A stretch of 28,037 nt of DNA from NCBI GenBank assembly GCA_003427395.1, contig BFEA01000157.1, forward strand, positions 980,038 to 1,008,074, in the 5' to 3' direction. Below the pieces are notes generated by a model that saw nothing but the letters and a program-made list of their open reading frames with translations, did no database searches and had not been told where the DNA came from. Numbering within the stretch: the stretch's first letter is position 1; each line of letters starts with the position of its first letter. The position numbers and the translations under genes are program-made. Below, piece by piece: positions 1-9,084 of this stretch. This DNA comes from Chara braunii. Its lineage: Eukaryota; Streptophyta; Charophyceae; Charales; Characeae.

Positions 1-540
1 TGTATGCCTCCTCGCTTACAATTGCGACCCCTATACTGTCTCTGATTTTCCAGACACTGTCCACTGTCTGCCTCAAGGATGACAGTACTGCGCCTGGCGT
101 GAACATAGGAGTCCCGTTAATGGCATTTATGGGAAGATGCCGGTTCAAGACGGTTACAACTCCAGCCCGCTCCACAGAATTACATGCCAGGCATGGACCC
201 GCATATTCGTGCGTACATCCTGCATCGTCCAACCTTTGCAAATAATTCATGGACCCTATGGGACAATGGTGGTAGGGTGCACACAGCGGAAAATATTAAC
301 TTTGTCTATCACCAAGCAGTAGAATCCCACTCGATCTGGCTAGTCAATCAGGAACAGTATGTGGATGTGCGCGTGCAAGCTGTACAGCCTCCGGAGAGGG
401 CTGAACCTCCTCCGTCCCCTGTACATGGACAGGCAGTGTCCCCTCCCTGTGTAGATCAGACAGATTCTACCAGGGGTAGTGACAGGTTCTCTTCAGAGGA
501 TGGTGGCTGTGCCATGCCATTATGTTCTCCCACAGCTACG
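1..540. other. Unassigned flank, insertion site of E1
   Basis: No family recognised. On the plus strand one frame is open from about 3 to 242 and another from about 140 to the LTR edge at 540. The second reads residues such as NNSWTLWDNGGRVH and a proline-rich stretch, but there is no clear start context, no known motif and no continuation after the E1 insertion: joining 540 to 9053 gives a stop two codons later. It could be a decayed repeat or an exon fragment. I cannot assign it. Confidence 0.35.
537..540. repeat. E1 target-site duplication, left copy (TACG)
   Basis: TACG lies immediately left of the TGCAATGA LTR start and is repeated immediately after the right LTR ends in CA at 9048. A 4-5 bp duplication is usual for Ty3/gypsy integrases. 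It shows that both LTRs came from one insertion. Confidence 0.75.
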
Positions 541-917
541 TGCAATGAACCCAGATCGTGAAGACAGTCGTCAACAATGCAAGCCTAGATGTCAACCAGC
601 TGATGATTACTAATAATCAAAATCGTGTCCAGACAGAAGGAGACGAGATAATCATACACAGACGAAGGAGAGAGGAGGGAGGTTAGACAAAGGAGAGGAA
701 ATAAATACAAGGCCCACTCCTGCTTCGGGCTCCCTCCTCAATAATCAATAGTCTGAACGCGTATCTGAAATAACCTCAATGTGCCATGTGGCACGTCTAA
801 TCAGTCCCTCATCAGCACTGGAGCAATCTCTCCACAGTCCCGATCTCCTCCCGATTGACGATAATCAGAACAGCAATACAAGTCACGCAGCTTCGCTTTG
901 TCAGCAAACAGAAGAAC

Positions 918-999
918 ACGTGGCAGCAGCCACGTCAGTCAATGATACACGTGGCAGCAGCCACATCAGCGACAACACATGGCAGTTGCCACGTCAGCA
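918..999. promoter_or_regulatory. ACGT-core inverted repeats in E1 left LTR
   Basis: ACGTGGC-AGCA-GCCACGT at 918-935 is a perfect 7-bp inverted repeat. A second arm pair follows (CACGTGGCAGCAGCCACATC), and then ATGGCAGTTGCCACGTCAGCA. ACGTGGC and TGACGTGGC are established plant bZIP targets (ABRE/G-box/C-box type). The same block is in the right LTR at about 8440-8522. The location is compatible with U3 in the minus-sense element. Function is inferred. Confidence 0.5.
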
Positions 1000-1158
1000 T
1001 GCCAAGAAGACAAGTGTAAGCCAGCCACCATGCCGGACCAGCAGCGCCTCGCCGAATCACAATGCCAGCGTCGCAGCATCGAGCCAACGTTGAAGTCAAC
1101 GCGTGAAGTCAGCATCAACGCAAGACAGAATAAATGAATGAATGTCAAAGCCAGGGAG

Positions 1159-1181
1159 GTCAACGCTTAAGTAGCGTTGAC
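1159..1181. repeat. Perfect hairpin in E1 LTR
   Basis: GTCAACGCT and its exact reverse complement AGCGTTGAC flank the loop TAAGT. The same hairpin is kept unchanged in the right LTR at 8677-8699. Both arms carry TTGAC, the W-box core bound by WRKY factors. It could be a protein site or an RNA fold; the sequence does not say which. Confidence 0.6.
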
Positions 1182-1558
1182 TCGGGGTCTGGACCCGGAT
1201 GCTGCTACCTTTAGCCGTTCAGATCTGGATGCAAACGAAGGCCCAGATTGGCCTGAAACTGAATTCCCTGGATACTTGTTTGGGTACCTGCGCACAACAA
1301 GTGTGTGTATCCAACCAAGGGCCTGGGCACAGTACCTTTGACTCTACAATTGACTCTGACCCTTGACTTTCCTGGGTGCAGCGTTTGGTCACACAACCAA
1401 ACGCGAGAGACTCAGGCCTGGGCGTGTCCTGGTCACACAACCAGCACAGACCAACTTTGGTTTGCGTTGCCTGGGGCTGAGTTCTGGGCCCCAGACGACT
1501 TCTGAACAGGGTTACTGCATTCCTGCCGGCCCATTTTCAAGTTCCACCGCAGAAGTTT

Positions 1559-1983
1559 TTAAGACTTTAACCCTCGTTCATAAGCCGCAACAATATCAGG
1601 AGCAGTTTCAAGTAGTTTTCTTTTACTAAACCATCTGGCCTCAGATGGTGCCTGAGACTTAAAACGTACCTTGAACTGCTTTTGAGGTCGTCCACGAGCT
1701 CCCGTAGAGAAGTATCCATGCTCTATATTCTGTTTACTTAATATCTGCCTTCCATAGATTGCGGAATCATAGAGGGGCTGTTAGGAAATTCTTTCCCTTC
1801 TACATAGGGCAAAAGTTTGGACGCGTGAAAGACAATATATGTTTTGAGATGAGGGGGGATATCAATGCGATAAGACGGCCCCTCTGCATCTCCAATTACT
1901 TCGAGAACTTCCCAAGGTCCAAAGTAGACAGGCAACAATTTTTGAGATACATTTTCTTCTCATGAAAACTCTTTGGATTTAAC
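1559..1983 (-). pseudogene. E1 integrase C-terminal domain and chromodomain-like tail
   Basis: Continues the integrase past the stop at 1984-1986. Residues YFGPWEVLEVIG form the GPY/F-type module typical of Ty3/gypsy integrases, followed by IPPHLKTYIVFHASKL. After a frameshift near 1740 the tail reads FKVRF...ARWFSKRKLLETAPDI and stops at 1559-1561. The basic-aromatic tail is shared with E3, EA and EB and occupies the chromodomain position of chromoviruses; a true chromodomain is not proven. Confidence 0.75.
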
Positions 1984-3303
1984 CTAGACCAAATCACCCT
2001 CTTTAAATGTGGATGGTCGTCTATGCTTATTAGCTTGTTCAATCATTTGGTCTTGAGTTTTCTTTAAGTTTTCTTTTACTTTCTTTATGTCTTCTTGAAA
2101 TAAAACTGCATATTCTCGTGTCCCTGGAGGCAGCCTAAGGAATTGGTCCCGTGTTAACACATCAATGGGATGCCTAGGTTTCCATCCCTTGTGCAGTGCG
2201 TTAGGCGTTCGTCCTGTAGCGGTGTGGACACAACTATTATATGCATTGGCTATCTTGGGTAAGTTCTCATCCCAATCGATTTGATCAGGTCTTACATACA
2301 TGCGCAAGAGTTGTTGGCACAATCGGTTCATTTGTTCACTTTGCCCATTTGTTTCAGGGTGTCTCCTTGACGACATGGTCAAACGTGTGCCGTATGCCTC
2401 CATCAACTTTTGCCATGGCATACTTGTGAACCTGACATCTCGATCAGATACAATGGATAAAGGAAAACCATACTCAGTTACCCATTTCATTTGAAATTTC
2501 TGAATCACAAGTTCAGTCCTTGCTTCAGCAGGTAAGGGAATAAACATGGCATATTTAGAAAAACGGTCCACAATCACCATCACTTGACTATTACCGTTGC
2601 GACTTTTAACTAGACTCATAAAGTCAATTAAGATTGACTCACCTGGTTCGCTTGGTATAGGTAATGGCCTGAGAAGTCCAAGAGGATTCTCATGCGCCGG
2701 CTTGTTTCTCTGATACACCAGACAGGTACGTACATAAGTTAGTACGTCTTCTTTTAATCCCTTCCATTCGAAGCGTTCTCTAACCTCTGCAAAAGTTCTC
2801 TTGAATCCAAAGTCGTGACATTCCCCAATCAGTAGACTCTTAATTCTTTCTTGGTGAGGAATACACAATCTTTGTTCTGTTTGGTCTATTAAGAAAAGCA
2901 ACCCATCGGTTATTCTATAGTTGGGTAATTGGGAAGGATCTCGTGCAAGGACATCCATGATTGGCTTCCAAATTGGATCAGCAGTGTATCCTTGACGAAT
3001 CTGGTCTTTTAAGTCATTCCCAACATCCAAGTATGAGACAATTGTACCAAAGAAGTCACTGCGTCGGGATAAAGCATCTGCAACCACATTAGACTTACCT
3101 TTGATAGTTTTGAGCTCGAAATCAAAAGTGTCAATGAAGGCAGACCATCTTGCCAACTTGTTAAAGAGTCTAGACTGTGTCTTTATCCACTGTAGTGTCG
3201 AGTGGTCTGAATACACAGTAAAGTGCCTCCCTACCAGGTAGTGTCTCCACGTATCCAACGCACAAACTAAGGCATAAAGTTCCCGTTCATAGGTGGTTGG
3301 CAA
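1984..3303 (-). pseudogene. E1 RNase H (C-terminal part) and integrase core
   Basis: Longest open stretch in the window (439 codons). It starts inside RNase H (TTYERELYAL, E7; VYSDHSTLQW, D33) and runs through the connector to VVADALSRR. The integrase follows: catalytic D227 in ILIDFM, D287 in IVSDRD and E323 in NGQSEQ, with exact D-X35-E spacing. The N-terminal HHCC zinc site is damaged: the second-His segment is missing (ECHDFGFKRT) and CLVY replaces CxxC. The frame stops at a TAG where the family has Trp (GDLV-W). The first codon is an internal Met, not a true start, since this is part of a gag-pol polyprotein. Confidence 0.9.
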
Positions 3304-3310
3304 CCTTCTC

Positions 3311-3697
3311 TTACGACAATCGTGTAAACATAAACTCTATGGGTTTGTAGCCCTTGCCATCATCCTGTTGGAGAACAACGCCAATCCCATACTGAATTGC
3401 ATCAGTGGTAACAATGAAAGGCAAGGACGGGTCAGCAATTTTAAGGACAGGGTAGTGAGTTAGTGCATACTTCAATTTCCGAAAGGAAGACTCACAGTCC
3501 TTATCCCACAACCAAATAGTTCCTTTTTTTAACAATCTTCGCATTGGTGCAGCAATCAGTGAGAAGTTCCTGAAAAACTTTCTGTAGTAACTGGCTAAGC
3601 CAAGGAAAGATCGCAATTCAGTTATAGACTTTGGTTGTGGCCAATCTCTAATTGCTGAAATATTTTTCTCTTTCGCCCTTACACCTTCTTCGTTCAA
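3311..3697 (-). pseudogene. E1 RT C-terminal / RNase H N-terminal fragment
   Basis: Reads ISAIRDWPQPKSITELRSFL, the conserved RT thumb/connection of Ty3/gypsy pol, then LASYYRKFFRNFS, then the RNase H start TTDAIQYGIGVVLQQDDG, which contains its first catalytic Asp. It is cut off from the upstream RT by a stop near 3704 (YL-stop-HIL where YLGHIL is usual) and from the rest of RNase H by a break near 3304-3311. It belongs to the same former polyprotein as its neighbours. Confidence 0.85.
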
Positions 3698-3703
3698 TAT
3701 GTG

Positions 3704-3946
3704 TCATAAGTATAACACTTCAGACTTAGCAAACTCAAACTTCTTGGAAATGATCTTGAAGTTGCCCTCTCGCAACTTCTCTAGCACCAAACGAAGATGA
3801 TTCTCATGATCTTCTAGTGTCTTACTGTACACTAGAATATCATCGAGATAGACAATTACGAACTTGTCTAACCATTGGCGAAAGAGTTCATTCATAGACC
3901 TTTGGAAGGTCGCTGGGGCATTAGTCCGTCCGAAGGGCATTACCAC
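3704..3946 (-). pseudogene. E1 reverse transcriptase palm fragment (YLDD)
   Basis: VMPFGRTNAPATFQRSMNELF is followed by VIVYLDDILVYSK. The YLDD catalytic pair lies at 3839-3850, and MPFG(L/R)TNAPATFQ is RT motif block 4. Upstream coding continues through 3947-4210, but in more than one frame and with at least two stops (after IDLN and after PTDQH), so the RT is inactive as assembled. Confidence 0.88.
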
Positions 3947-4215
3947 AAACTCGTAATGGTCATACCTTGTTCGGAATGCGGTCTAATGTTGATCCGTGGG
4001 TTCCACCTCGATCTGATGGTACCCTCAGTTCAGATCAATCTTACTAGAAAACTTATAACCCTGCAACTGGTCTAGCAAGTCGTCAATTCGTGGTAGAGGT
4101 TCGACATTCTTAACAGTGACAGCATTTGACCCTCTGTAGTCAATACAAAGACGCAACTCACCTTTCTTCTTGGGCACAAACAAGGCAGGGGCACCATAAG
4201 GAGAGGAGCTAGGGC
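3947..4215 (-). pseudogene. E1 RT fingers/palm, frameshifted
   Basis: Minus-strand translation in shifting frames gives [20 protein letters not shown], then [12 protein letters not shown], then IDLN-stop-GYHQIEVEP and FRTRYDHYEFV. These are the ordered RT blocks between the MSPRELEEL linker and MPFG. A frameshift near 4210 and two stops separate them. This bridges the fragments on either side. Confidence 0.75.
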
Positions 4216-4915
4216 GAATCCATCCTCTTGCAGTTGTTTTCGCAATTCCTCAAGTTCCCTAGGAGACATTCGATATATATGGCCCTTGGGAATCTTACTG
4301 CCAGGAATAATTTCAATATTGTGCTTAATAGCATGTTCAGGTATTCCTGTTGGTTCGGTAAATAACTCTTTATACTCACTTAGGAGTTTTTCGGTCGAAG
4401 GAGGATAGGAAGTAGAAGACTCACCTGCTCTTCTTACTAAAACCATTATTACTTCATGTTCCAACCTTTTCTTTGAAACCATCGATCGGAATGTTGGATA
4501 ACTCATACAACAGAAAAACAGACTAGAGTCATAGCCAGGTTTGTGGTATAGTTTGATAGGTTTCAATTCAGAGTGTGCATCTCGCAATTGCACAATCTTC
4601 TTTTTGAAATTGATATCTGGGTTGGCTTCCTCGTGCCAGTCCATTCCCAGAATCAAATCAAAAGGTAACTTCTTTTCCACAAGAAAGGAAACCTCGTTAA
4701 CAATATTCTTTCCTTCCTTGGTACGGAATCGACACTTCACACGATCAACATATTGCGAGACAGTGATCGTGCTTTTGTCAGCTAGGATAGACGTGATTGG
4801 TCAAGACAGATTCTTTACCTTCATTCCGAGATGCAACTTGCGAATTGCCTTCTCGGATATGTAGGATCGCGTGGATCCTGAGTCCAACAGCGCTCCTACG
4901 CGGGTATGTGCAATC
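4072..4915 (-). pseudogene. E1 aspartic protease and pre-RT linker
   Basis: At 4870-4900 the minus strand reads ALLDSGSTRSYIS, the retropepsin active site (D-S-G; Asp codon 4882-4884). The C-terminal protease motif LILGMDWHEEANPDI is at about 4630-4670, then the linker SEYKELFTEPTGIPEH and [17 protein letters not shown] leading into RT. An in-frame TGA at 4801-4803 lies between the active site and LILGMDW. After QLQEDGF the frame slips. Ty3/gypsy protease normally follows the gag zinc knuckle, as here. Confidence 0.82.
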
Positions 4916-5095
4916 TCTACGTCCGCGAGTAGTAGGTCACCCTTAGAGTGCATAAAACAGGTTCAGGGTGTTCTGGACAACGGGCCGAAGAAGAACCATC
5001 CTCTGTCCTGCGAGTCAAAGGGTTGGAAGGGATCGTAGGCGCCTTACCTTCTTCTTGGTCTAAACCCTTTAACTCAGTAGGAGCAGATGCTACTC

Positions 5096-5395
5096 CTACT
5101 GGCTGCTCGCTTTTGGGTTCCGAATAAGTGGGCACCAAGCAATCACATGCCCTGCGGTACCGCACTTTAGACATTGCGCATTGTTCATTCTTTCCTGCCC
5201 TAATTCTTGTGAAATTCCCATCTTTTCCCATGACTTCTCGACCGCAATTCCGAGATGTTCGGGAAACGAGCGTGGATTCTTTTTCTTTCCTGACGGTCGT
5301 GGTCCTCCCTTGTTGACCACGACAGCAATGACTTCCCCCTTCCCGGAATCACTGCTGCTTGCCACACCCTGGGCCTCCAATGGCCACTTCTCCAC
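5096..5395 (-). pseudogene. E1 gag nucleocapsid with CCHC zinc knuckle
   Basis: CLKCGTAGHVIAWC at 5132-5173 is an exact C-X2-C-X4-H-X4-C knuckle, which binds the packaged RNA. A basic stretch (GGPRPSGKKKNPRSF) precedes it. It lies between gag capsid remnants (5429-5990) and the protease, as expected. Confidence 0.8.
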
Positions 5396-5428
5396 AGTGT
5401 CGTCATCAAAGACGATGAGGGTATGGTC

Positions 5429-5990
5429 CTAGCGTTTTTGACGCCAGATTACCTGCTTGCCTACACCTGCACCTCCTCCACCGCCATACTTTACTACAGA
5501 GGCATAAAAATTCTTTACTTGTGAAGTCATTTGCTCTCGCTGGAGAGCCAAATCGCGAAAGTGCCTATAATTATACTTTCCGGATTCCGATTCCGCCACG
5601 AGTTGTCCACGAATGGGCTCGGGCGGAGCGCGGGAATAGATATATAAGACGTGGTTGTCTTGCAGGTTCAATCCAGGAACCTACAGCAACCGATCAACTT
5701 CTCGAGATAGTGCTTCCACTGAGGTCCAATGTCTTTGCCCAATGGTGGTGAGCTGGTCAAAGGCCTTATCGGCCGTTGTCTTATCCAAAAAACGTTCCTT
5801 GATCTTCCCAAGGAACTACTTCAGGTTCAACGTTGCAGCCCACTCTCCAATGTCATCGAACCCTGCAGCGTTGGCTTCGGCCAGTACCCATTCCTTCGCT
5901 TCCCCCCCTAGAAAAGAAGTGGAGAAAGCAACTTGGGACTCGGGTTCGACAGGGGCCGTACTACAATATGTCTGTATTTCCGCTATCTAG
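5429..5990 (-). pseudogene. E1 gag capsid-like region, fragmented
   Basis: Minus-strand fragments such as RGQLVAESESGKYNYRHFRD and LALQREQ resemble the retrotransposon gag helical region, including a Gly run (YGGGGGAG) toward its C-terminus. Coding jumps frame more than once between 5670 and 5990, so boundaries are approximate. It connects the proline-rich gag part to the zinc knuckle. Confidence 0.6.
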
Positions 5991-6340
5991 AGCAACAAGT
6001 TCTCGTCCTTCTTGTTGCAAAACGTGAATGGCAATTTCATCTTCACTTTCTCTTTTCTTTTCGGCTTCTCCGGTTCCGTACTTACCTTACCTTGCGCGGA
6101 CTTTGGAGGTGGAGAGGAAGGAGGTGTGGAAGGAGGAGTGTTCGGTGGAGAAGACGGCGGACTCGGTCCTCCTCCATTAGACGGCTTCCCTCGTCCGTTA
6201 GACGTCTTCTGATCTGGAGGAACAACAGACTTCATCGCATCACTCATCAACTTTTTGACTTCATTCTTTTCTTCCTTAACCTCTTCTTCTTTTTCTCCTA
6301 CTGGATGCTTCCCTTTCACAATGTTTGTGACAGTTCGCAA
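5987..6340 (-). pseudogene. E1 gag, charged and proline-rich linker
   Basis: Contains a Lys/Glu-rich segment (EKEEEVKEEKNEVKKL), then an SPPxxPP repeat (PSPPSSPPNTPPSTPPSS), then KPKRKEKVKMKLPFTF. Low complexity suggests a flexible linker between an N-terminal coiled region and the capsid. It is out of frame with the upstream gag because of a 32-bp duplication at 6325-6378. Confidence 0.6.
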
Positions 6341-6378
6341 TCCTACAGATCCTGGATTGTGACAGTTCGCAATCCTAC
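6325..6378. repeat. 32-bp tandem duplication breaking E1 gag
   Basis: The 22-nt word starting TTGTGACAGTTCGC occurs at 6325-6346 and again, exactly, at 6357-6378, an offset of 32 bp. As 32 is not a multiple of three, it shifts the gag frame. The upstream gag frame stops at 6375 inside the second copy. Confidence 0.85.
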
Positions 6379-6929
6379 GTCTGCGTCATGTCAGTCTGTT
6401 CTGTTCCTTCTGTTCCTATCACTTGTCTGATGTCTTTCACTTTTTGTTCTCGTCTCAGTTCCCGTTCGTGTTTCCGGGCTAGTTCTTCTTTCTTCTTTTC
6501 TTCTGCAGCCAGCGCCTCTCTTAATTGCTGGATGTTCGCATCAATCGTAGCCTCGGTCACTTCTGGTCTGATTTCCCCTTTCCTAGACAACTCCATGACT
6601 TCTTCCAGCTGCTTGATAGCAAACTGGTTCAGCGCCTTGCGGCAATGGGCCATCATTTTAGACACTTCAGCTCCGGCAGGCACAACTTCCGCGACCGTAA
6701 TTGCTTGCTTCAGACGGTTCTTTACCGTCTGCAAATCAAACAGATTACGAACGTGTCGTTCGGCGTCCGGTCCGGATAGACGCAAATCATTCATTAGCTG
6801 GTTCCATAGAGCCAGTAACTCTTGTTTCTTTGTCTCTGCCTGTTTCCTAGTCTTTGGATCGGAAGATCCTTCACCCGCTAAGAATGTCATCGGAAAAGGA
6901 AGCAAGAATAATTTCCACACACTAAACAT
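6375..6929 (-). pseudogene. E1 gag N-terminal region
   Basis: Opens at ATG 6929 (MFSVWK); an internal Met (MTFLAGEG) is an alternative start. It is highly charged and predicted helical: TRKQAETKKQELLALWNQL, then EEKKKEELARKHERELRREQ, a likely coiled coil. It sits about 1.07 kb downstream of the PBS, where gag should start. No specific domain recognised; the gag call rests on position and on continuity with downstream gag. Ends at a duplication-induced stop. Confidence 0.65.
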
Positions 6930-8004
6930 CTTGGAAATCAGGTTTGAGACAATATTTGCAATAATGGAACAGATAAATAAAAAGAAATAATAAGAAGGAA
7001 CAAATCTCTACTTATACTAATTGCTGTTATTTCGTCTGTGTGATGACGTCCTATGAGTTTACAGGTACCACGTCAGGCCCGTGTGATCAGACACAACACA
7101 CAAGTAAGTACGCAAGCACCACAACACAGCAACAACAGGGTAAGTATTCCAACAACAGCAGCGAACAGTTTGTCAGCAACCTTCTATAATCCGCTGTGTC
7201 TTCCTGGTGTCAGTGCGATGATGCACTCTCCCGGACAGCTGGCACTACAACTGTATAGTCGGTTTAGTCAGCTGTACCGCCGTCGTCTTTAGAATGCTTC
7301 TCTTACTTGGCAATAATCCTGCCTTTCTCGTGTCATCCCTGGAGTGCCAACATAGCATGTACCGCCACGTCAGCACTCTGATGTCCAGTCAACCAACAGC
7401 GGGATGCCACGTCAGCGAATGTGTACTCTGATCCTAGCCACATGCCACTTCCACACGTCACGTTGAGACACCGTTGCCGTTCCAGCCAATCAGATCATGC
7501 CTCGTCGGCCAAGGAGACCGATGCCACATCAGCAGGCAGTCACCACCTCACGAAGACAGGTGTGATGACTTGCTTCCTGCCACGTCAGCAATCAATCCTG
7601 TTTCCCCAAAGCCACGTCAGCATCTGCAATAGACCCTGTCGCGAGTCAGCAGCATGAGAAGTGCCACATCAGCAATCAGCAACAAGGTCCTTCGGACGCG
7701 GCACAACATATGCCACGTCAGCAGGGAAGCACGATGCCACGTCACTGTTGCGATCCAGGCTGGCGTGCAGTATCCCTTGTCGCGATCCCTACTGCCACGT
7801 CAGCAGCCTTGTAGGGATGTCCAGCAAAGTCTGTACCTCGTCAGCAACCCTGGCAGTGTCTTCTCGCCAGTGAAGTCTGTGGCACGTCAGCATCCCCGGC
7901 GTATCTCTTGCCACGTCATCACCCACTCAACACATGTGTGCACCACACTTACCTGTGCGCCACCTGGCGCGTACACACGTGCGACCGTCATCGTCAGGAG
8001 AACT
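6930..8004 (-). promoter_or_regulatory. E1 leader (PBS to gag) with ACGT-motif array
   Basis: About 1.07 kb without convincing coding. Between 7364 and 7921 the 12-mer GCCACGTCAGCA or a close variant occurs 11 times, always in the same orientation: exact at 7364, 7579, 7611, 7712 and 7794; near-exact at 7406, 7523, 7663, 7736, 7881 and 7910. The reverse complement contains TGACGTGGC, a plant bZIP consensus. Spacing is irregular, so it is not a simple tandem repeat. Confidence 0.65.
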
Positions 8005-8016
8005 GCTCCGATACCA
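8005..8016 (-). promoter_or_regulatory. E1 primer-binding site (initiator Met-tRNA type)
   Basis: The minus strand reads TGGTATCGGAGC, three bases inside the right (5') LTR. Plant LTR elements primed by initiator Met-tRNA usually carry TGGTATCAGAGC; this differs at one base. It fixes the element's orientation as minus and the right LTR as the 5' one. Confidence 0.85.
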
Positions 8017-8019
8017 AAT

Positions 8020-9048
8020 TGCAATGAGCCCAGATCATGAAGACAGTCGTCAACAATGCAAGCCCAGATGTCAACCAGCTGGTGATTAATAATCAAAATC
8101 GGTCCAGACAGAAGGAGACGAGATAATCATACACAGACGAAGGAGAGAGGAGGGAGATTAGACAAAGGAGAGGAAATAAATACAAGGCCCACTCCTGCTT
8201 CGGGCCCCCTCCTCAATCACCACCTCAATAATCAATAGTCTGAACGAGTATCTGAAATAACCTCAATGTGCCACGTGGCACGTCTAATCAGTCTCTCATC
8301 AGCGCTGGAGCAATGTCGACATGAAGACAACCAGGTACATATCCATGATCTCTCCACAGTCCCGATCTCCTCCCGATTGACGATAATCAGAACAGCAATA
8401 CAAGTCACGTAGCNTCGCTTCGTCAGCAAACAGAAGAACACGTGGCAGCAGCCACGTCAGCCAATGATACACGTGGCAGCAGCCACATCAGCGACAGCGC
8501 ATGGCAGCTGCCACGTCAGCATGCCAAGAAGACAGGTGCAAGCCAGCCACCATGCGGGGCCAGCAGCGCCTCACCGACTCACAATGCCAGCGTCGCAGTG
8601 TCGAGCCAGCGTTGAAGTCAACGCGTGAAGTCAGCATCAATGCAAGACAGAATGAATGAATGTCATAGCCAGGGAGGTCAACGCTTAAGTAGCGTTGACT
8701 CGGGGTCTGGACCCCGGATGCTGCTACTTTTAGCCGTCCAGATATCTTGATGCAAACGAAGGCCCAGGTTGGCCTGAAACTGAATTCATTTCGGCCTGGA
8801 TGCTTGTCTGGGTACCTGCGCACAACAAGTGAGTGTATCCAACCAAGGGCCTGGGCGCGGTACCTTGGACTCTACAGTTGACTTTGACCCTTGACTTTCC
8901 TGGGTGCAGCGTTTGGTCACACAGCCAAACACGACAGACTCAGGCCTGGGCGTGTCCTGGTCACACAGCCCAGCGCAGACCAACTTTGGTCTGCGTTGCC
9001 TGGGGCTGAGTTCTGGGCCCCAGACGACTTCTGAACAGGGTTACTGCA
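8020..9048 (-). repeat. E1 right LTR (5' LTR in element sense)
   Basis: TGCAATGA...TTACTGCA, colinear with 541-1519. It carries one ambiguous base at 8414 and an extra block of about 33 bp near 8316-8348. The hairpin (8677-8699) and ACGT inverted repeats (about 8440-8522) are preserved. The promoter for the element should lie here; a weak TATA-like run is at about 8176-8184. Confidence 0.92.
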
Positions 9049-9052
9049 TACG
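9049..9052. repeat. E1 target-site duplication, right copy (TACG)
   Basis: Matches TACG at 537-540 and sits directly after the CA end of the right LTR. Confidence 0.75.
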
Positions 9053-9084
9053 GTTTAGTGAGGATGCACACGACATAGTCTCTG

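Larger units (their letters stand above)
541..1519 (-). repeat. E1 left LTR (3' LTR in element sense)
   Basis: Starts TGCAATGA and ends GTTACTGCA, giving the canonical TG...CA ends. It matches 8020-9048 almost throughout. It contains two ACGT-core inverted repeats around 918-971, a perfect 9-bp stem (GTCAACGCT / AGCGTTGAC, 5-nt loop) at 1159-1181, and an A/T-rich TATA-like TATTTATT on the minus strand at about 699-707. Relative to the right copy it lacks a block of about 33 bp after position 825. Confidence 0.92.
541..9048 (-). mobile_element. E1: full-length degenerate Ty3/gypsy LTR retrotransposon
   Basis: Two closely matching LTRs (541-1519 and 8020-9048) bound an internal region read on the minus strand: PBS, leader, gag, zinc knuckle, aspartic protease, RT, RNase H, integrase, tail. 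This gag-PR-RT-RH-IN order is that of Ty3/gypsy. A TACG duplication flanks it. Coding is broken by several stops and frameshifts, so the copy cannot be autonomous. The integrase keeps its D,D,E triad and the RT keeps YLDD, so decay is moderate. The LTRs differ by scattered substitutions and an extra block of about 33 bp in the right LTR, so the insertion is not very recent. Confidence 0.93.

Noticed and set aside
779-1093. Plus-strand open frame in the E1 LTR
   Set aside because: Lies wholly inside the LTR, is antisense to the element and contains the ACGT inverted repeats.
7364-7921. CRISPR array
   Set aside because: The 12-mer is too short and spacing is irregular (about 30-170 bp); the context is a plant-type LTR element.
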